Shown in pieces: positions 18,158 to 27,159 of a stretch of DNA of 64,000 nt. Below the pieces are notes generated by a model. That model was given only the letters and a program-made list of their open reading frames with translations, was not told the origin of the DNA and ran no database searches. Numbering within the stretch: position 1 is the first letter of the stretch; each line of letters begins with the position of its first letter. Made by a program: the position numbers and the translations under genes. Source of the DNA: Methanolobus mangrovi. Its GTDB lineage: Archaea; Halobacteriota; Methanosarcinia; Methanosarcinales; Methanosarcinaceae. The DNA lies in the NCBI RefSeq assembly GCF_031312535.1, contig NZ_CP133594.1, positions 124,001 through 188,000 of the forward strand. The letters are read 5' to 3'.

Positions 18158-18469
18158 ATGCAGGAATATAAATTAAAGCGCGGTTTTGCACCTGATATGG
18201 ATAGAATCTATGAATGCCTGACAGAGACTTTTCCAGGCGAGGTCAAGAAGGAAGATGGTAAATTCGTTACTTCTTACGGTGTTCTTTCCAGCCTGAGTGT
18301 TTGGATAGAAAACAAGAAACTGGCTGTTGATACAGTATCTGATACTTCTTTGACGGATGATGAACTTATACTTGATTCTAACAAGCGTTTCAGGGATTTC
18401 CTTTTACAGGCTACAGGGTATACTGCAAAGGAACGCCTGAAGCAGGCAAAGAAGGAAGTTTCCAAGTAA
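18158..18469 (+). CDS. DUF5611-like small protein
   Basis: 103-residue soluble protein starting MQEYKLKRGFAPDMDRI, which I recognise as the archaeal family annotated DUF5611; the function is unknown. It continues with YGVLSSLSVWIENKKLAVDT and a basic end (FLLQATGYTAKERLKQAKKE). AGGGGATA lies upstream of the ATG. It ends 20 bases before the chorismate lyase gene. Confidence 0.7.
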   Translation: MQEYKLKRGFAPDMDRIYECLTETFPGEVKKEDGKFVTSYGVLSSLSVWIENKKLAVDTVSDTSLTDDELILDSNKRFRDFLLQATGYTAKERLKQAKKEVSK

Positions 18470-18489
18470 TTTCCTTTATTTTTTTACCA

Positions 18490-19014
18490 ATGCCAGAGAT
18501 TGTTAGCATGGGATTTCTCGAAAATCTGAAGAGCTTTGATATTCCTACATGCCTGAGGGTGTGCGCAGGAACTGACGGTTCGGTCACTTTCCTGCTTGAG
18601 ATCATGACCAAGCATCCTACAGCCGTTGTTACGGAATACCAGCATATCATTCCGGCGGATGAGCATATGGCAGATATCTTCGATGTGGATGTGGGCGCGG
18701 ATATTAATGAGCGCGTGGTCACTCTCACAGCAGGGGATGTCCCTTATGTGCATGCAAGATCCCTGTCAGCCATTGAGAAGATGCCTGAAGGTGTCCGCTG
18801 TGACATGATGAAAGCCGACATCCCAATTGGCAGGATACTGCGCGACCACGATATTGAGACTCGCAGGGACTTTGAAAACATTGAGATACTTGAGGAGACC
18901 CCACTCTTCGGAGCTAAAAAAGTTCTTTCACGTTCTTACCGCATAGTCCACCACAACGGTGTCCTCATGTGGATAAACGAGAAATTCCCGGTTGATGACC
19001 GCTGGTGCTTATAA
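18490..19014 (+). CDS. DUF98 chorismate-pyruvate lyase (4-hydroxybenzoate synthesis)
   Basis: 174-residue protein of the DUF98 family. In methanogens the characterised homologue (MJ0807) cleaves chorismate to 4-hydroxybenzoate, which feeds methanopterin biosynthesis. Supporting segments: FLLEIMTKHPTAVVTEYQHI, ARSLSAIEKMPEGVRCDMM, and IPIGRILRDHDIETRRDFEN followed by LSRSYRIVHHNGVLMWINEK, matching the lyase fold with Arg and Glu positions expected for chorismate binding. ATG at 18490; ATG at 18508 is an alternative. Confidence 0.82.
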   Translation: MPEIVSMGFLENLKSFDIPTCLRVCAGTDGSVTFLLEIMTKHPTAVVTEYQHIIPADEHMADIFDVDVGADINERVVTLTAGDVPYVHARSLSAIEKMPEGVRCDMMKADIPIGRILRDHDIETRRDFENIEILEETPLFGAKKVLSRSYRIVHHNGVLMWINEKFPVDDRWCL

Positions 19015-19089
19015 ACCAACGTCTCTCCAACCGAAAACTTATTAATTGAGTCTGTGTATTAAGGGAAAGCACCCCAATACTTCTTGTGT

Positions 19090-19161
19090 GCCTCGGTGGC
19101 TTAGGGGTATAGCGCGTCCTTGGTAAGGACGAGGTCGTGGGTTCAAATCCCACCCGAGGCT
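19090..19161 (+). tRNA. tRNA-Thr, anticodon GGT
   Basis: A complete cloverleaf: acceptor stem GCCTCGG/CCGAGGC, D-arm with GGGG, anticodon stem CGTCC/GGACG closing the loop TTGGTAA (anticodon GGT), T-arm GTGGG-TTCAAAT-CCCAC, discriminator T at 19161, which is normal for archaeal tRNA-Thr. No intron; CCA is not encoded. The 3' part of this gene and its downstream flank are repeated in degraded form at 20210-20237. Confidence 0.97.
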
Positions 19162-19183
19162 TCAAATCTCGGGGTCAAAAGCC
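19156..19183 (+). repeat. Left copy of tRNA-Thr 3'-end repeat (att-like)
   Basis: GAGGCTTCAAATCTC followed by GGGGTCAAAAGCC; 25 of 28 bases match 20210-20237. The copy covers the last bases of tRNA-Thr and the following hairpin (GGGG...CCCC, 19171-19185), which may also act as the tRNA terminator. Confidence 0.6.
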
Positions 19184-19675
19184 CCAATTTCCTTTTACTT
19201 TTTGTTACAACTTAGTCATAGATAAGCGTAAAAACAAAACTATCTGAATATAAAATAAGTTTTGATACAAAAAACATCTCAAAGAATAAAAATCAGATAA
19301 TTGTTCTTATAATCTATTCAATAAAACTCATTGAAGTTAAAAAAGGATTTGAGTAGATATGGTGAAAATATTCACTTTATCTAAAAAGCTTAATATCATA
19401 TCTCTTTGAGGTTATAGTGAAAATAACTTATCACTATCCTTTGCTTTTTTATATAGAACAAGTATCTACACGATAGCCACACTCAGCGGATTATTCATAC
19501 TACACATATGACTTCTGTGATTATTTGGTAAAAAAGATAATGATAATTTTACTTGTCTGAATACAAAAAAACCAGGCCATCTATAGCTGAAGATATGTCG
19601 TAACATTTATCAGTTTGAGGTTACGAAATTATCTTGTGGGGAAAAAATATCAACTCGCACAATGGGGAACCAAAC
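19184..19675. other. AT-rich gene-free stretch between tRNA-Thr and the cupin gene
   Basis: About 490 bases with no convincing gene on either strand. A TTTATATAG sequence near 19449-19457 is a possible TATA box, far from the cupin start. The base composition is much more AT-rich than the cupin gene that follows. Looks like decayed or imported spacer within the islet. Confidence 0.5.
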
Positions 19676-20080
19676 ATGAAGGAAACAAGCTCTTCCAATC
19701 TCACCCAGGTGACCTATCACAAAATATATGTGGACTCACAGGGTGATTCTCACTTTGATGTCGTGACAGTCGAACAGAGCCTCGCGCAAGCAGCACCACC
19801 AGCTGCCCCGTTCTACGTATCCGAGGATGGACCTGCGTTGAAGTATCGTTTCTATACATTTGATCCCGGCTGGATCGGTGAACTGCATCCGGCTCCAACC
19901 CGGCAGTTCCTAGCCCTCATGTCGGGTGTAGTGGAGATGGAGACAACAGATGGAACTGTCAGGCGGTTTAAGCCTGGAGATCTGGTCCTGCTGGAAGATA
20001 CATCCGGCAAGGGCCATGTGACGAGGAACATCGGGGACGGGTTCTGCACGTACCTTGTGGTTCCGGTTCCATCAGCCTGA
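19676..20080 (+). CDS. Cupin-domain protein, likely horizontally acquired
   Basis: 134-residue single-domain cupin. The beta-barrel motifs are visible: LHPAPTRQFLALMSGVVEME (motif 1 region, lacking the usual His pair) and RRFKPGDLVLLEDTSGKGH (motif 2, with the conserved PGD and a terminal His). Function unknown; bacterial and fungal relatives are often small metal-dependent enzymes or sensors. ATG at 19676 has GGGGAA (19664-19669); the frame is open from TTG 19634. Its GC content is visibly higher than both flanks, and it lies between tRNA-Thr and a decayed copy of the tRNA 3' end, so transfer on a small integrative element is likely. Confidence 0.82.
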   Translation: MKETSSSNLTQVTYHKIYVDSQGDSHFDVVTVEQSLAQAAPPAAPFYVSEDGPALKYRFYTFDPGWIGELHPAPTRQFLALMSGVVEMETTDGTVRRFKPGDLVLLEDTSGKGHVTRNIGDGFCTYLVVPVPSA

Positions 20081-20209
20081 TATATTTCATAAGATATCGA
20101 CTCTTCATCACCTCCTTTCTTTGCAATGTAGCAAGCTAGGACGAGCAGATCACCTATATAGGGAGATAATAGTCTTCACACAGTAATATAGGGTATTTAA
20201 ATCCAGCCA

Positions 20210-20237
20210 GAGGCTCCAAATCTCGAGGTCAAGAGCC
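20210..20237 (+). repeat. Right, decayed copy of tRNA-Thr 3'-end repeat
   Basis: GAGGCTCCAAATCTC followed by GAGGTCAAGAGCC. Upstream, GGGTATTTAAATCCAGCC still resembles the T-arm of tRNA-Thr. Downstream AAGAGC-CTTTTTTT-GCTCTT (20231-20250) is a hairpin with T-run that could end the cupin transcript. Confidence 0.6.
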
Positions 20238-20325
20238 TTTTTTTGCTCTTTGCTTCAAAAAGCAATTTGTTATCTATCAGGAAAGGATATTATTTTTCCA
20301 GAAAAATATTTCATCAGGTTTTCTT

Positions 20326-20529
20326 TCATACTCTTCGATAGCATTTAGGTATAATCCTGGATATTGCGTACTCTCCCTGCGAAGATGGATTAGTCTGATC
20401 ATCTTTAGCATCATTTGTTTGATTGTCCACTACGCAGATGGATGTACCATCCGGCTCTACACAGCCGGTGGCTGCCAGTAGCAGTAAGGTCATTAACAGA
20501 ACACTAAGTATGATTTTTGGATAGCCCAT
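20326..20529 (-). CDS. Small putative lipoprotein
   Basis: 67-residue protein with a clear lipoprotein signal: basic start MGYPK, hydrophobic ILSVLLMTLLLLAATGC with the lipobox Cys at residue 23, then a short polar tail. The ribosome site GGGGGAG precedes the ATG at 20529. Function unknown and no family recognised. The C-terminal residues CYRRV may be eroded; the gene ends close to the islet border. Confidence 0.6.
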   Translation of the reverse strand: MGYPKIILSVLLMTLLLLAATGCVEPDGTSICVVDNQTNDAKDDQTNPSSQGEYAISRIIPKCYRRV

Positions 20530-20728
20530 GTTTTACTCCCCCTGTCTAATAATAAAAAGATGGATTTGAAGCGTTATTTACGTTTTGATTTTGATGTAGG
20601 TGGCTCTTACCAAAGATATTAATTATACGGCAGGCACATAATAACTAGGGATATAATAGTGGTGTTACCAGCCAGCTTTAGGGGTATAGGGTACTGGTTG
20701 GATCAGAGGGCTGCAGGAATTGCTTCTC

Positions 20729-23035
20729 ATGTCCGGGATAACTGACATAAATGGGTTCCACAGGAAAATACTGGATAGTATATGGATTGGGGTCTGGGCT
20801 GTGGATAAATATGAAAATATAGTCTTTTTCAACAAAGGGATGGAGTATATTTTCGGAACTTCAAAAGAAAAAGTTCTGGGCACCAATGTTCTGCGATATA
20901 TCAAGGAACAGAGCATGCGTGACCAGAAGCATTTCTGCGAACTATTCTGTCGTGTAAAAAGAACAGTGACACCGGCTCCATATGATTCTCTATCGATGAT
21001 CACAAGGAAAGGCAATCTGACATATCAGAGTGGTGTTCTTGTACCCCTGCTCGATGACATGGGAAACTACGATGGGATGGTAGGTACTGTTGAGGATATA
21101 ACTGAAAGAAAGCTCAGTGAAAAACAGACACTGGATTTCCTCAAAACAGAGAAAGAGCTGGAGATGATCTATAAGAGCAGTCCGGTTGTTGCATTCCTGT
21201 GGCTTGCTGAAGAGAACAGACCGGTTGAATACGTGTCAGATAATCTGGACCAATTTGGTTACAATCCTGAAGATTTCACTTCCGGAAGAATGAATTATTC
21301 TGAGATCATATTTCCGGATGACCTCAAAAAGTTTCAATCCCATATTCGTAAAGATGAGGCAGAAGGCCACAAATACTTCTCTCAGCAGTACCGGATACTT
21401 ACAAAGGACGGGAAAGTACGCTGGGTCAGTGAAAGATCACTTATCGTGCGTGATGAGACTGATATTCCTGCTCACCATCAGGGTATAATCATCGATATAA
21501 CTAAACAGAAAATATCTCAGGAAGCCTTGCTTGAAGCTGAAAAGAAGTATCGCCTGATATTTGAGAACTCCCCATTGGGGATATTTGATTTTGACAATGA
21601 AGGGGTTGTCAGGCATTGTAACGATAACCTGATAAAGATACTCGGGCTGCCAAAAGAGGAGATAGTCGGATTCAACCTCATGACATCGCTGAGGGATGAA
21701 CAAATGAAGACTGCTTTTGAGTCCGTTCTTTCAAAGAAGTCCGGACATTACGAAGGCGAGTATAAATCTACAACAGGTGACAAAGTCACACCCATAAGAG
21801 CCTGTTACAGCCCGAATATCTCCGAAGATGGCTCGGTGCTTGGAGGTATTGGCATAATTGAAGACATCACCGAACGTAAAATTGCGTATGATGCCCTGAA
21901 GGCTTCCGAAGAAAGATATTCCTCACTTGTGGAGAATGGAAATGATGGGATTGTTATTATCCAGGAACATGTGCTCAAATTTGCCAACTCAAAGTTTGAG
22001 GACCTTACGGGGTATTCCAAAGAAGAAATGATCGGGAAATCGTTTTTTGAATTCATATCTCCCGAGTACAGGGACATCGTTTTTGAGATGTATGAAATGG
22101 GATCAAAAAAAGACCCGACAATTCCTCACAAATACGAGATATGTATTCTCTCCAAAGAAGGAAAAAAGGTTGCCACTGAATTGAATACATCTTACATTAT
22201 CCATGATGGGAAGCCTGCCGATATGGCAATAATACGGGATATCACTGAGCGCAAAAAAGCTGAGAGAGCCCTGAAAGAATATGCCCACGAGCTGGCCAGG
22301 GCGAATGAAGAGTTGAAATCCCTCGACAGGATGAAGGATGAGTTCCTCTCCAACGTAAGTCACGAACTGAACACTCCCATTGTTTCAATAAAAGGATATT
22401 CCGATCTTGTCTATGACGAAACACTTGGAGGCATAAATGACAAACAAAAGGATGCCCTTGAGGTTGTTTTACGTAATACCCAGAGGCTTATAAACGTGGT
22501 AAATTCACTTTTATATATCAGTATGGTGGAGTCAGGATCAATTGAATACAAGTTTGAGGATGTACTGATTTCGGATATCATTGATAATGTTGCAGATGAT
22601 ATGACGGCACAGATCAAAAAGAAAAGTCTCTCTCTTGAGAAAAACGTGCCTGCTGATCTTCCTCCTGTAAAAGGTGACAGGGATAAACTGGCAATCCTGT
22701 TTACCAATCTGATGGATAATGCAATCAAGTTCACCGATGCCGGTGGACAGATTATACTTAATGTGGAAGAAGAAAAACAAGAAGGAAAAGAAGAAGAACA
22801 AAATTACATCCACATAAAAATCAGTGATACGGGCATCGGTATCCCGGAAGAACTTATACCAAAGCTTTTCCAGCGTTTCTACCAGATAGACGCATCAACC
22901 AAGCGTAAATACGGTGGAACCGGTTTAGGGTTATATATCTCTAAAAGCATTGTCGATGCGCATGAAGGTCAGATATGGATTGAGAGTGAAAAAGATGCTG
23001 GCACTACTATTCATGTAAGATTGCCATGCCAATAG
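20729..23035 (+). CDS. Multi-PAS sensor histidine kinase
   Basis: 768-residue soluble kinase with no membrane segment. Four PAS domains in order (about residues 5-120, 145-265, 275-390, 400-515), each ending in a PAC-type DITER or DITKQ motif (EDITERKLSE, IDITKQKISQ, EDITERKIAY, RDITERKKAE). Then HisKA at ~540-600 with phosphoacceptor His in FLSNVSHELNTPI, and HATPase_c with the N box DNAIKF, G1 DTGIGIP, F box and G2 GGTGLGLYI. No receiver is attached. ATG 20729 is preferred over TTG 20720. The next gene is also a PAS kinase, but 365 bases separate them. Confidence 0.93.
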   Translation: MSGITDINGFHRKILDSIWIGVWAVDKYENIVFFNKGMEYIFGTSKEKVLGTNVLRYIKEQSMRDQKHFCELFCRVKRTVTPAPYDSLSMITRKGNLTYQSGVLVPLLDDMGNYDGMVGTVEDITERKLSEKQTLDFLKTEKELEMIYKSSPVVAFLWLAEENRPVEYVSDNLDQFGYNPEDFTSGRMNYSEIIFPDDLKKFQSHIRKDEAEGHKYFSQQYRILTKDGKVRWVSERSLIVRDETDIPAHHQGIIIDITKQKISQEALLEAEKKYRLIFENSPLGIFDFDNEGVVRHCNDNLIKILGLPKEEIVGFNLMTSLRDEQMKTAFESVLSKKSGHYEGEYKSTTGDKVTPIRACYSPNISEDGSVLGGIGIIEDITERKIAYDALKASEERYSSLVENGNDGIVIIQEHVLKFANSKFEDLTGYSKEEMIGKSFFEFISPEYRDIVFEMYEMGSKKDPTIPHKYEICILSKEGKKVATELNTSYIIHDGKPADMAIIRDITERKKAERALKEYAHELARANEELKSLDRMKDEFLSNVSHELNTPIVSIKGYSDLVYDETLGGINDKQKDALEVVLRNTQRLINVVNSLLYISMVESGSIEYKFEDVLISDIIDNVADDMTAQIKKKSLSLEKNVPADLPPVKGDRDKLAILFTNLMDNAIKFTDAGGQIILNVEEEKQEGKEEEQNYIHIKISDTGIGIPEELIPKLFQRFYQIDASTKRKYGGTGLGLYISKSIVDAHEGQIWIESEKDAGTTIHVRLPCQ

Positions 23036-23400
23036 GCCGGACCATGATTGAGAATTTCTGAGTCCGCTACTTGAGTCATGCAACTTATTTGACAGGAACA
23101 TATTGATGGGAAATCGCAAAGTATATGTCGTTGTGGTCTTGGTTGCTTGAAGGTCTGAATGAACAGAGTGATTGAATATCTATTGGGACTAATCTAAAAT
23201 ATGTGTCTAGTATCACTTTAAGCTAGTGCCCCTCAATATTTTTTAGACGCATATCAAATTATCAACAATTTTTCGTTTGCTCAACAAACGCACATTTATA
23301 TATTAATAATCCACAATAAAACTTTAAAACTCTTTATTTTAAGGGTCCTGAGTGCAAAAGATTTGTAATTTCTGTATAAAGCCAAGACTGGAGTTATTGG
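23036..23400. promoter_or_regulatory. Intergenic region with hairpin and TATA box ahead of second PAS kinase
   Basis: 365 bases without a gene. A hairpin CGTTTG-CTCAA-CAAACG (23274-23290) is followed at once by a TATA box TTTATATATTAA (23296-23307); the predicted start point is near 23330, giving a ~70-base leader. The repeat overlaps the position where TFB binds, so it is a plausible operator. Confidence 0.45.
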
Positions 23401-25647
23401 ATGGATAAAGAAAAACGATTATCTGATGAAAATAGTGATTTGTACAGGTCATTTTTCCAGGAAAATAACGCAGTCATTCTTCTTGTTGATCCAGAGAACT
23501 TTGATATTGTCGATGCAAACACAGCAGCATGCATGTATTATGGGTGGCCGCTCGAAAAAATAACCCGCAGGAGAATCCACCACCTAAACGTTTTGTCGAC
23601 TGAGGATATCGAAGCTGAAACGCAGAGGGCTGAAGAAGAAAATAGGAATTACTTAACCTTAAAGCACCGTCTTGCAAACGGTGAGATACGTGATGTTGAA
23701 GTTTATAACGGTCCAATGGTGCTGAATTCACGAAGAATGCTCTACTATATAGTTCATGACGTCACTGAACGCAAATTAGCAGAAGATAAATTAAGACGAA
23801 AGGAAATGCAACTTCGCGCTGCACAAAAGATTGGTCAGTTCGGTAGCTGGGAGATGGACTTAAATTCCGGCAATGTGGATGCTTCAGAGGAAGCAAGAAG
23901 AATATACGGATTCGAAGACGAAGAGCTTAGCCTTGAAATAATAAAAAACACGCGGCTGGAGGAGTATCTTCCAGCAATGTATGAAGCATTAGCTAATCTT
24001 GTAGAATTAAATTTACCTTATGACCTGAAGTTTAAAATAAGAAGGCAAAATGATGGCAATATCCGTGTTATACACTCTGTGGCTGAATACTATGCTGAGA
24101 GGAATGTAGTTATAGGGATGATTCAGGACATTACAGAACGTAAACACACAAAAAGTAAACTACGGGAAAGTGAAGCTCATCTGAATGAAGTTCGCAGTAT
24201 CGCCAACATCGGTAGTTGGGAATTTGATTCAAATGGTTTAGCCAAATGGAGTCCTGAAGTTGCAAGGATTCATGGAGTAGACCCTGATGATCCTACGGGC
24301 ATTAACTGTTCTTTTAGTTTTTATACACCAGAGTCAAGAGCAAGTCTTGAAAAAGCCATTCGTAACGCTCTTGAAAAAGGTGAATCTTATGATCTGGAAG
24401 TGGAATTTGTCACCGAAAAAGGTGAGCATAAATGGGTTCGTACAATCGGTCATCCTAAAATAGAGGATGGTAAAGTAACAACAGTAACCGGTTCATCGCA
24501 GGATATTACAGAGCGCAAGCAAGCTGAAATTAAGGCTGTTGAAGAGGTAGGCTGGCGCAGTATACTCATGGAACAGTCCCGGGATGGAATAGTTATCATT
24601 GACCAGGATGGTAAAGTTTTCGAGGCGAACCCCCGATATGCGGAGATGCTTGGATATTCTCATGAGGAAATGAAATCATTACACATGTGGGATTGGGATA
24701 CTCACTACACACGTGAGCAATTACTGGAAATGCTTCGGTTGGCTGACAGTAAAGGGATTCTTCATGAAACCCGCCAGCTTCGTAAGGATGGCTCTCTCAT
24801 TGATGTGGAGATCAATGCAAATGCAGCTAAATTTGGAGAACGAAAACTGAGTTTTTGCGTGTGCAGGGATATTACCGAACGCAAACAGGCTGAGGAAGAA
24901 TTGCTAAATGCTAAGCTGGATGCTGAGGATGCCAACCAGTCTAAAAGTGAGTTTCTGGCTACAATGAGTCATGAACTCAGGACTCCCCTTAATTCTATCA
25001 TAGGTTTTTCAGATGTACTGCACAGTGAAATATTCGGAAGCCTGAACAAAAAACAGGCAGAGTATCTAAGTCATATTTCAAGCAGTGGCAAACATTTACT
25101 GAGACTCATTAATGATATCCTTGATCTCTCAAAAGTTGAAGCTGGCAAGATGGAACTTGTCTGTGAAAAGTTCTATGTTTCTGATGCAATCGAGGAGATT
25201 AACATTACAATGATCCCTCTTGCAATAAAAAAAGGCATTTACCTTGATGCAAAAATCGCTCCACATCTTGAAAAGATCAATGCAGATAGGTCAAAATTCC
25301 AACAGATACTTTCCAACCTGATTAGTAATGCTATCAAATTCACACCTGATAAAGGTCATGTAACGATTGAAGCACAAAAATCCGGTAATTTTGTCCAGAT
25401 AGCTATAAAAGATACAGGAATCGGAATTGCAGATAAAGACATGGAAAAATTATTCCAGCCATTTAAACAACTGAATTCATACCTCACTCGTGAACACGAA
25501 GGAACAGGATTAGGTCTTGCCCTTGTCAAGAAATTTGTCGAGATGCACGGTGGCAGGATACGGGTTGAAAGCAAAGTTGGAGAAGGCAGTATTTTCACCT
25601 TCTTGATCCCGGTTGATTTCAAAGAACAAATCCCGAATCCGGCTTGA
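23401..25647 (+). CDS. Multi-PAS sensor histidine kinase
   Basis: 748-residue soluble kinase. PAS domains: ~15-130 (ends HDVTERKLAE), ~140-250 (QDITERKHTK), ~255-375 (QDITERKQAE) and ~385-495 (RDITERKQAE). HisKA at ~515-580 with EFLATMSHELRTPLNSIIGF (His in the H box), then HATPase_c with SNAIKFTPD, DTGIGIADKD and GTGLGLALVKKF. No transmembrane helix and no receiver. The four PAS modules point to a cytoplasmic redox or ligand signal. Possible duplication of the upstream kinase, but the PAS domains are not closely alike. Confidence 0.93.
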   Translation: MDKEKRLSDENSDLYRSFFQENNAVILLVDPENFDIVDANTAACMYYGWPLEKITRRRIHHLNVLSTEDIEAETQRAEEENRNYLTLKHRLANGEIRDVEVYNGPMVLNSRRMLYYIVHDVTERKLAEDKLRRKEMQLRAAQKIGQFGSWEMDLNSGNVDASEEARRIYGFEDEELSLEIIKNTRLEEYLPAMYEALANLVELNLPYDLKFKIRRQNDGNIRVIHSVAEYYAERNVVIGMIQDITERKHTKSKLRESEAHLNEVRSIANIGSWEFDSNGLAKWSPEVARIHGVDPDDPTGINCSFSFYTPESRASLEKAIRNALEKGESYDLEVEFVTEKGEHKWVRTIGHPKIEDGKVTTVTGSSQDITERKQAEIKAVEEVGWRSILMEQSRDGIVIIDQDGKVFEANPRYAEMLGYSHEEMKSLHMWDWDTHYTREQLLEMLRLADSKGILHETRQLRKDGSLIDVEINANAAKFGERKLSFCVCRDITERKQAEEELLNAKLDAEDANQSKSEFLATMSHELRTPLNSIIGFSDVLHSEIFGSLNKKQAEYLSHISSSGKHLLRLINDILDLSKVEAGKMELVCEKFYVSDAIEEINITMIPLAIKKGIYLDAKIAPHLEKINADRSKFQQILSNLISNAIKFTPDKGHVTIEAQKSGNFVQIAIKDTGIGIADKDMEKLFQPFKQLNSYLTREHEGTGLGLALVKKFVEMHGGRIRVESKVGEGSIFTFLIPVDFKEQIPNPA

Positions 25648-25693
25648 GACCAAGATGGGCTATTATTCTTGTCTTAATCAAACATTAGAATCA

Positions 25694-26470
25694 TCAATCT
25701 CTCTTCCCTCTACTCCTCTTGTCTCTGATATAAACAACAACACTCTTACCAGCGCCATTCTGTGCTCTTTTATCAATATCAAACAGGTTTGTCGCTTCCA
25801 CAAGTTCTCCGAGTTTCTTGTATCCGTAGTTCCTTGGATCGAAATCCGGACTGCGCTTGATGAGATTTCCGCCCACCTCTGCCAGGAAAGCCCATCCGTC
25901 ATCATCAGCGGAATCCTCAACTGCATTTCTCAGGTGACTCACAAGCCTTGTGTCTCCCTTGAGTTCATTTGTATTCCACTTTTCTCTTTTAGATGAAGCA
26001 GAGGTATTTTCCGTTTCCGTTTCCTGTTTTCTCAGGATTTCAGTATAGATGAATTTATCACATGCTGAAATAAAAGCCATTGGAGTTTTCTTTTCACCAA
26101 AACCATAGACTTTAAGGCCTGCTTCCCTTATCCTCTGTGACAGGCGCGTAAAATCACTGTCACTTGAGACTATGCAGAATCCATTAAGTTTGTCAGTATA
26201 AAGCAGGTCCATAGCGTCAATTATAAGGGAACTGTCCGTTGCATTCTTTCCGGTGGTATAGGCGAATTGCTGTATCGGTTGTATGGAATGGTCAAGTAGT
26301 GTATCTTTCCATGAATTGAGGTTTGGTTTCGTCCAGTCTCCGTATATTCTTTTTACACTGGCGATACCATAGAGCGCAATCTCATCCATTAATCCTTCAA
26401 TGATCGATGGCTGGGCATTATCAGCATCTATTAGCACAGCTAACTTATCCTGAATTCCGTTCTCTTCCAT
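25694..26470 (-). CDS. NYN (PIN-like) nuclease with C-terminal OST-HTH/LOTUS domain
   Basis: 258 residues. N-terminal NYN domain: KLAVLIDADNAQPSII (first acidic motif), GKNATDSSLIIDAMDLLYT (second), and FCIVSSDSDFTRLSQRIRE (SSDSDF, third acidic motif), together the metal-binding set of NYN/LabA nucleases. C-terminal half (~180-245) is a winged-helix OST-HTH/LOTUS-type domain (VSHLRNAVEDSADDDGWAFL...NYGYKKLGELVEATNLFDID). The family is inferred to act on RNA; no substrate is known. Transcribed alone. Confidence 0.9.
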   Translation of the reverse strand: MEENGIQDKLAVLIDADNAQPSIIEGLMDEIALYGIASVKRIYGDWTKPNLNSWKDTLLDHSIQPIQQFAYTTGKNATDSSLIIDAMDLLYTDKLNGFCIVSSDSDFTRLSQRIREAGLKVYGFGEKKTPMAFISACDKFIYTEILRKQETETENTSASSKREKWNTNELKGDTRLVSHLRNAVEDSADDDGWAFLAEVGGNLIKRSPDFDPRNYGYKKLGELVEATNLFDIDKRAQNGAGKSVVVYIRDKRSRGKRD

Positions 26471-26531
26471 TCCTTACACCATTATAGTTTGATATCGTCG
26501 ACGAACTGCAAGTTCAAAAAGAAGAAAGCAT

Positions 26532-26873
26532 CTACTTATTAGCTTTCCTCAGACTCTTCATCTTTTCAAGCTCAGCTTCAAGTTCCTCTATTTTAGAATC
26601 ATTGATTTTCTCAGCGAGTTCTTCAAGTTCTTTATCTGCCATCTTCAATGAACTCTGCAGTTTTTCAATGATATTCTTCTCGATGTCAAGTTTTTGTCTT
26701 TTTGTTTCGCTTATAAGATCCTCAACAAGTATCTTGCCTTCCTCTTTGCTGATCTTGCCTGTTTCGATCTTTTCCTTTACGAATTCTCTGATTCTCTCTT
26801 CTGACAATGCTGCAAGGCCTGCACCGATAAGTGCAGCTGCACCAAGAAGGCCTACTTTCTTCATTTTATCCAT
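26532..26873 (-). CDS. Small coiled-coil protein with N-terminal hydrophobic segment
   Basis: 113 residues. Residues ~5-24 form a Gly/Ala-rich hydrophobic helix (KKVGLLGAAALIGAGLAALS); the rest is a strongly charged helix suited to a coiled coil (ETKRQKLDIEKNIIEKLQSS, then KELEELAEKINDSKIEELEA). It looks like the phasin/granule-associated family annotated in many methanogens, but I cannot be sure; function unknown. Confidence 0.75.
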   Translation of the reverse strand: MDKMKKVGLLGAAALIGAGLAALSEERIREFVKEKIETGKISKEEGKILVEDLISETKRQKLDIEKNIIEKLQSSLKMADKELEELAEKINDSKIEELEAELEKMKSLRKANK

Positions 26874-27053
26874 GTCAAAACTCCCATCAATTTGTATGCT
26901 GGCATGATTTTTATGGTAACATCAAGATATTCCCTGCTAAAATCCTGGGATTCTGCAAGTTAAGATCTAAACGTACCGAACAGGATGCCATGTCCCCACA
27001 TCCAAATTTAATACAGATATAGAATTATTGGAAGTTCAATCTATATTAATACA

Positions 27054-27134
27054 ATGGCACAAACAAAAAAGTTAGAAATGTGCAATGGGTGTTATGTAGT
27101 TCGCAGGACTGGTATACAAATCCTGCGAGATTAA
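27054..27134 (+). CDS. Possible 26-residue small protein
   Basis: Short frame from ATG 27054 with one CxxC pair (CNGC) and a basic end. No ribosome site; a TATA-like AGATATAG lies ~37 bases upstream. Weak evidence, listed because this 286-base gap holds nothing else. Confidence 0.15.
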   Translation: MAQTKKLEMCNGCYVVRRTGIQILRD

Positions 27135-27159
27135 TGAATAAAAAAGCTTCTATTTCGCT

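Noticed and set aside
20112-20125. ATCACCTCCTTTCT, identical to the 3' end of bacterial 16S rRNA
   Set aside because: Only 14 bases match and no further rRNA sequence is next to it; it is taken as coincidence or a reversed ribosome site.
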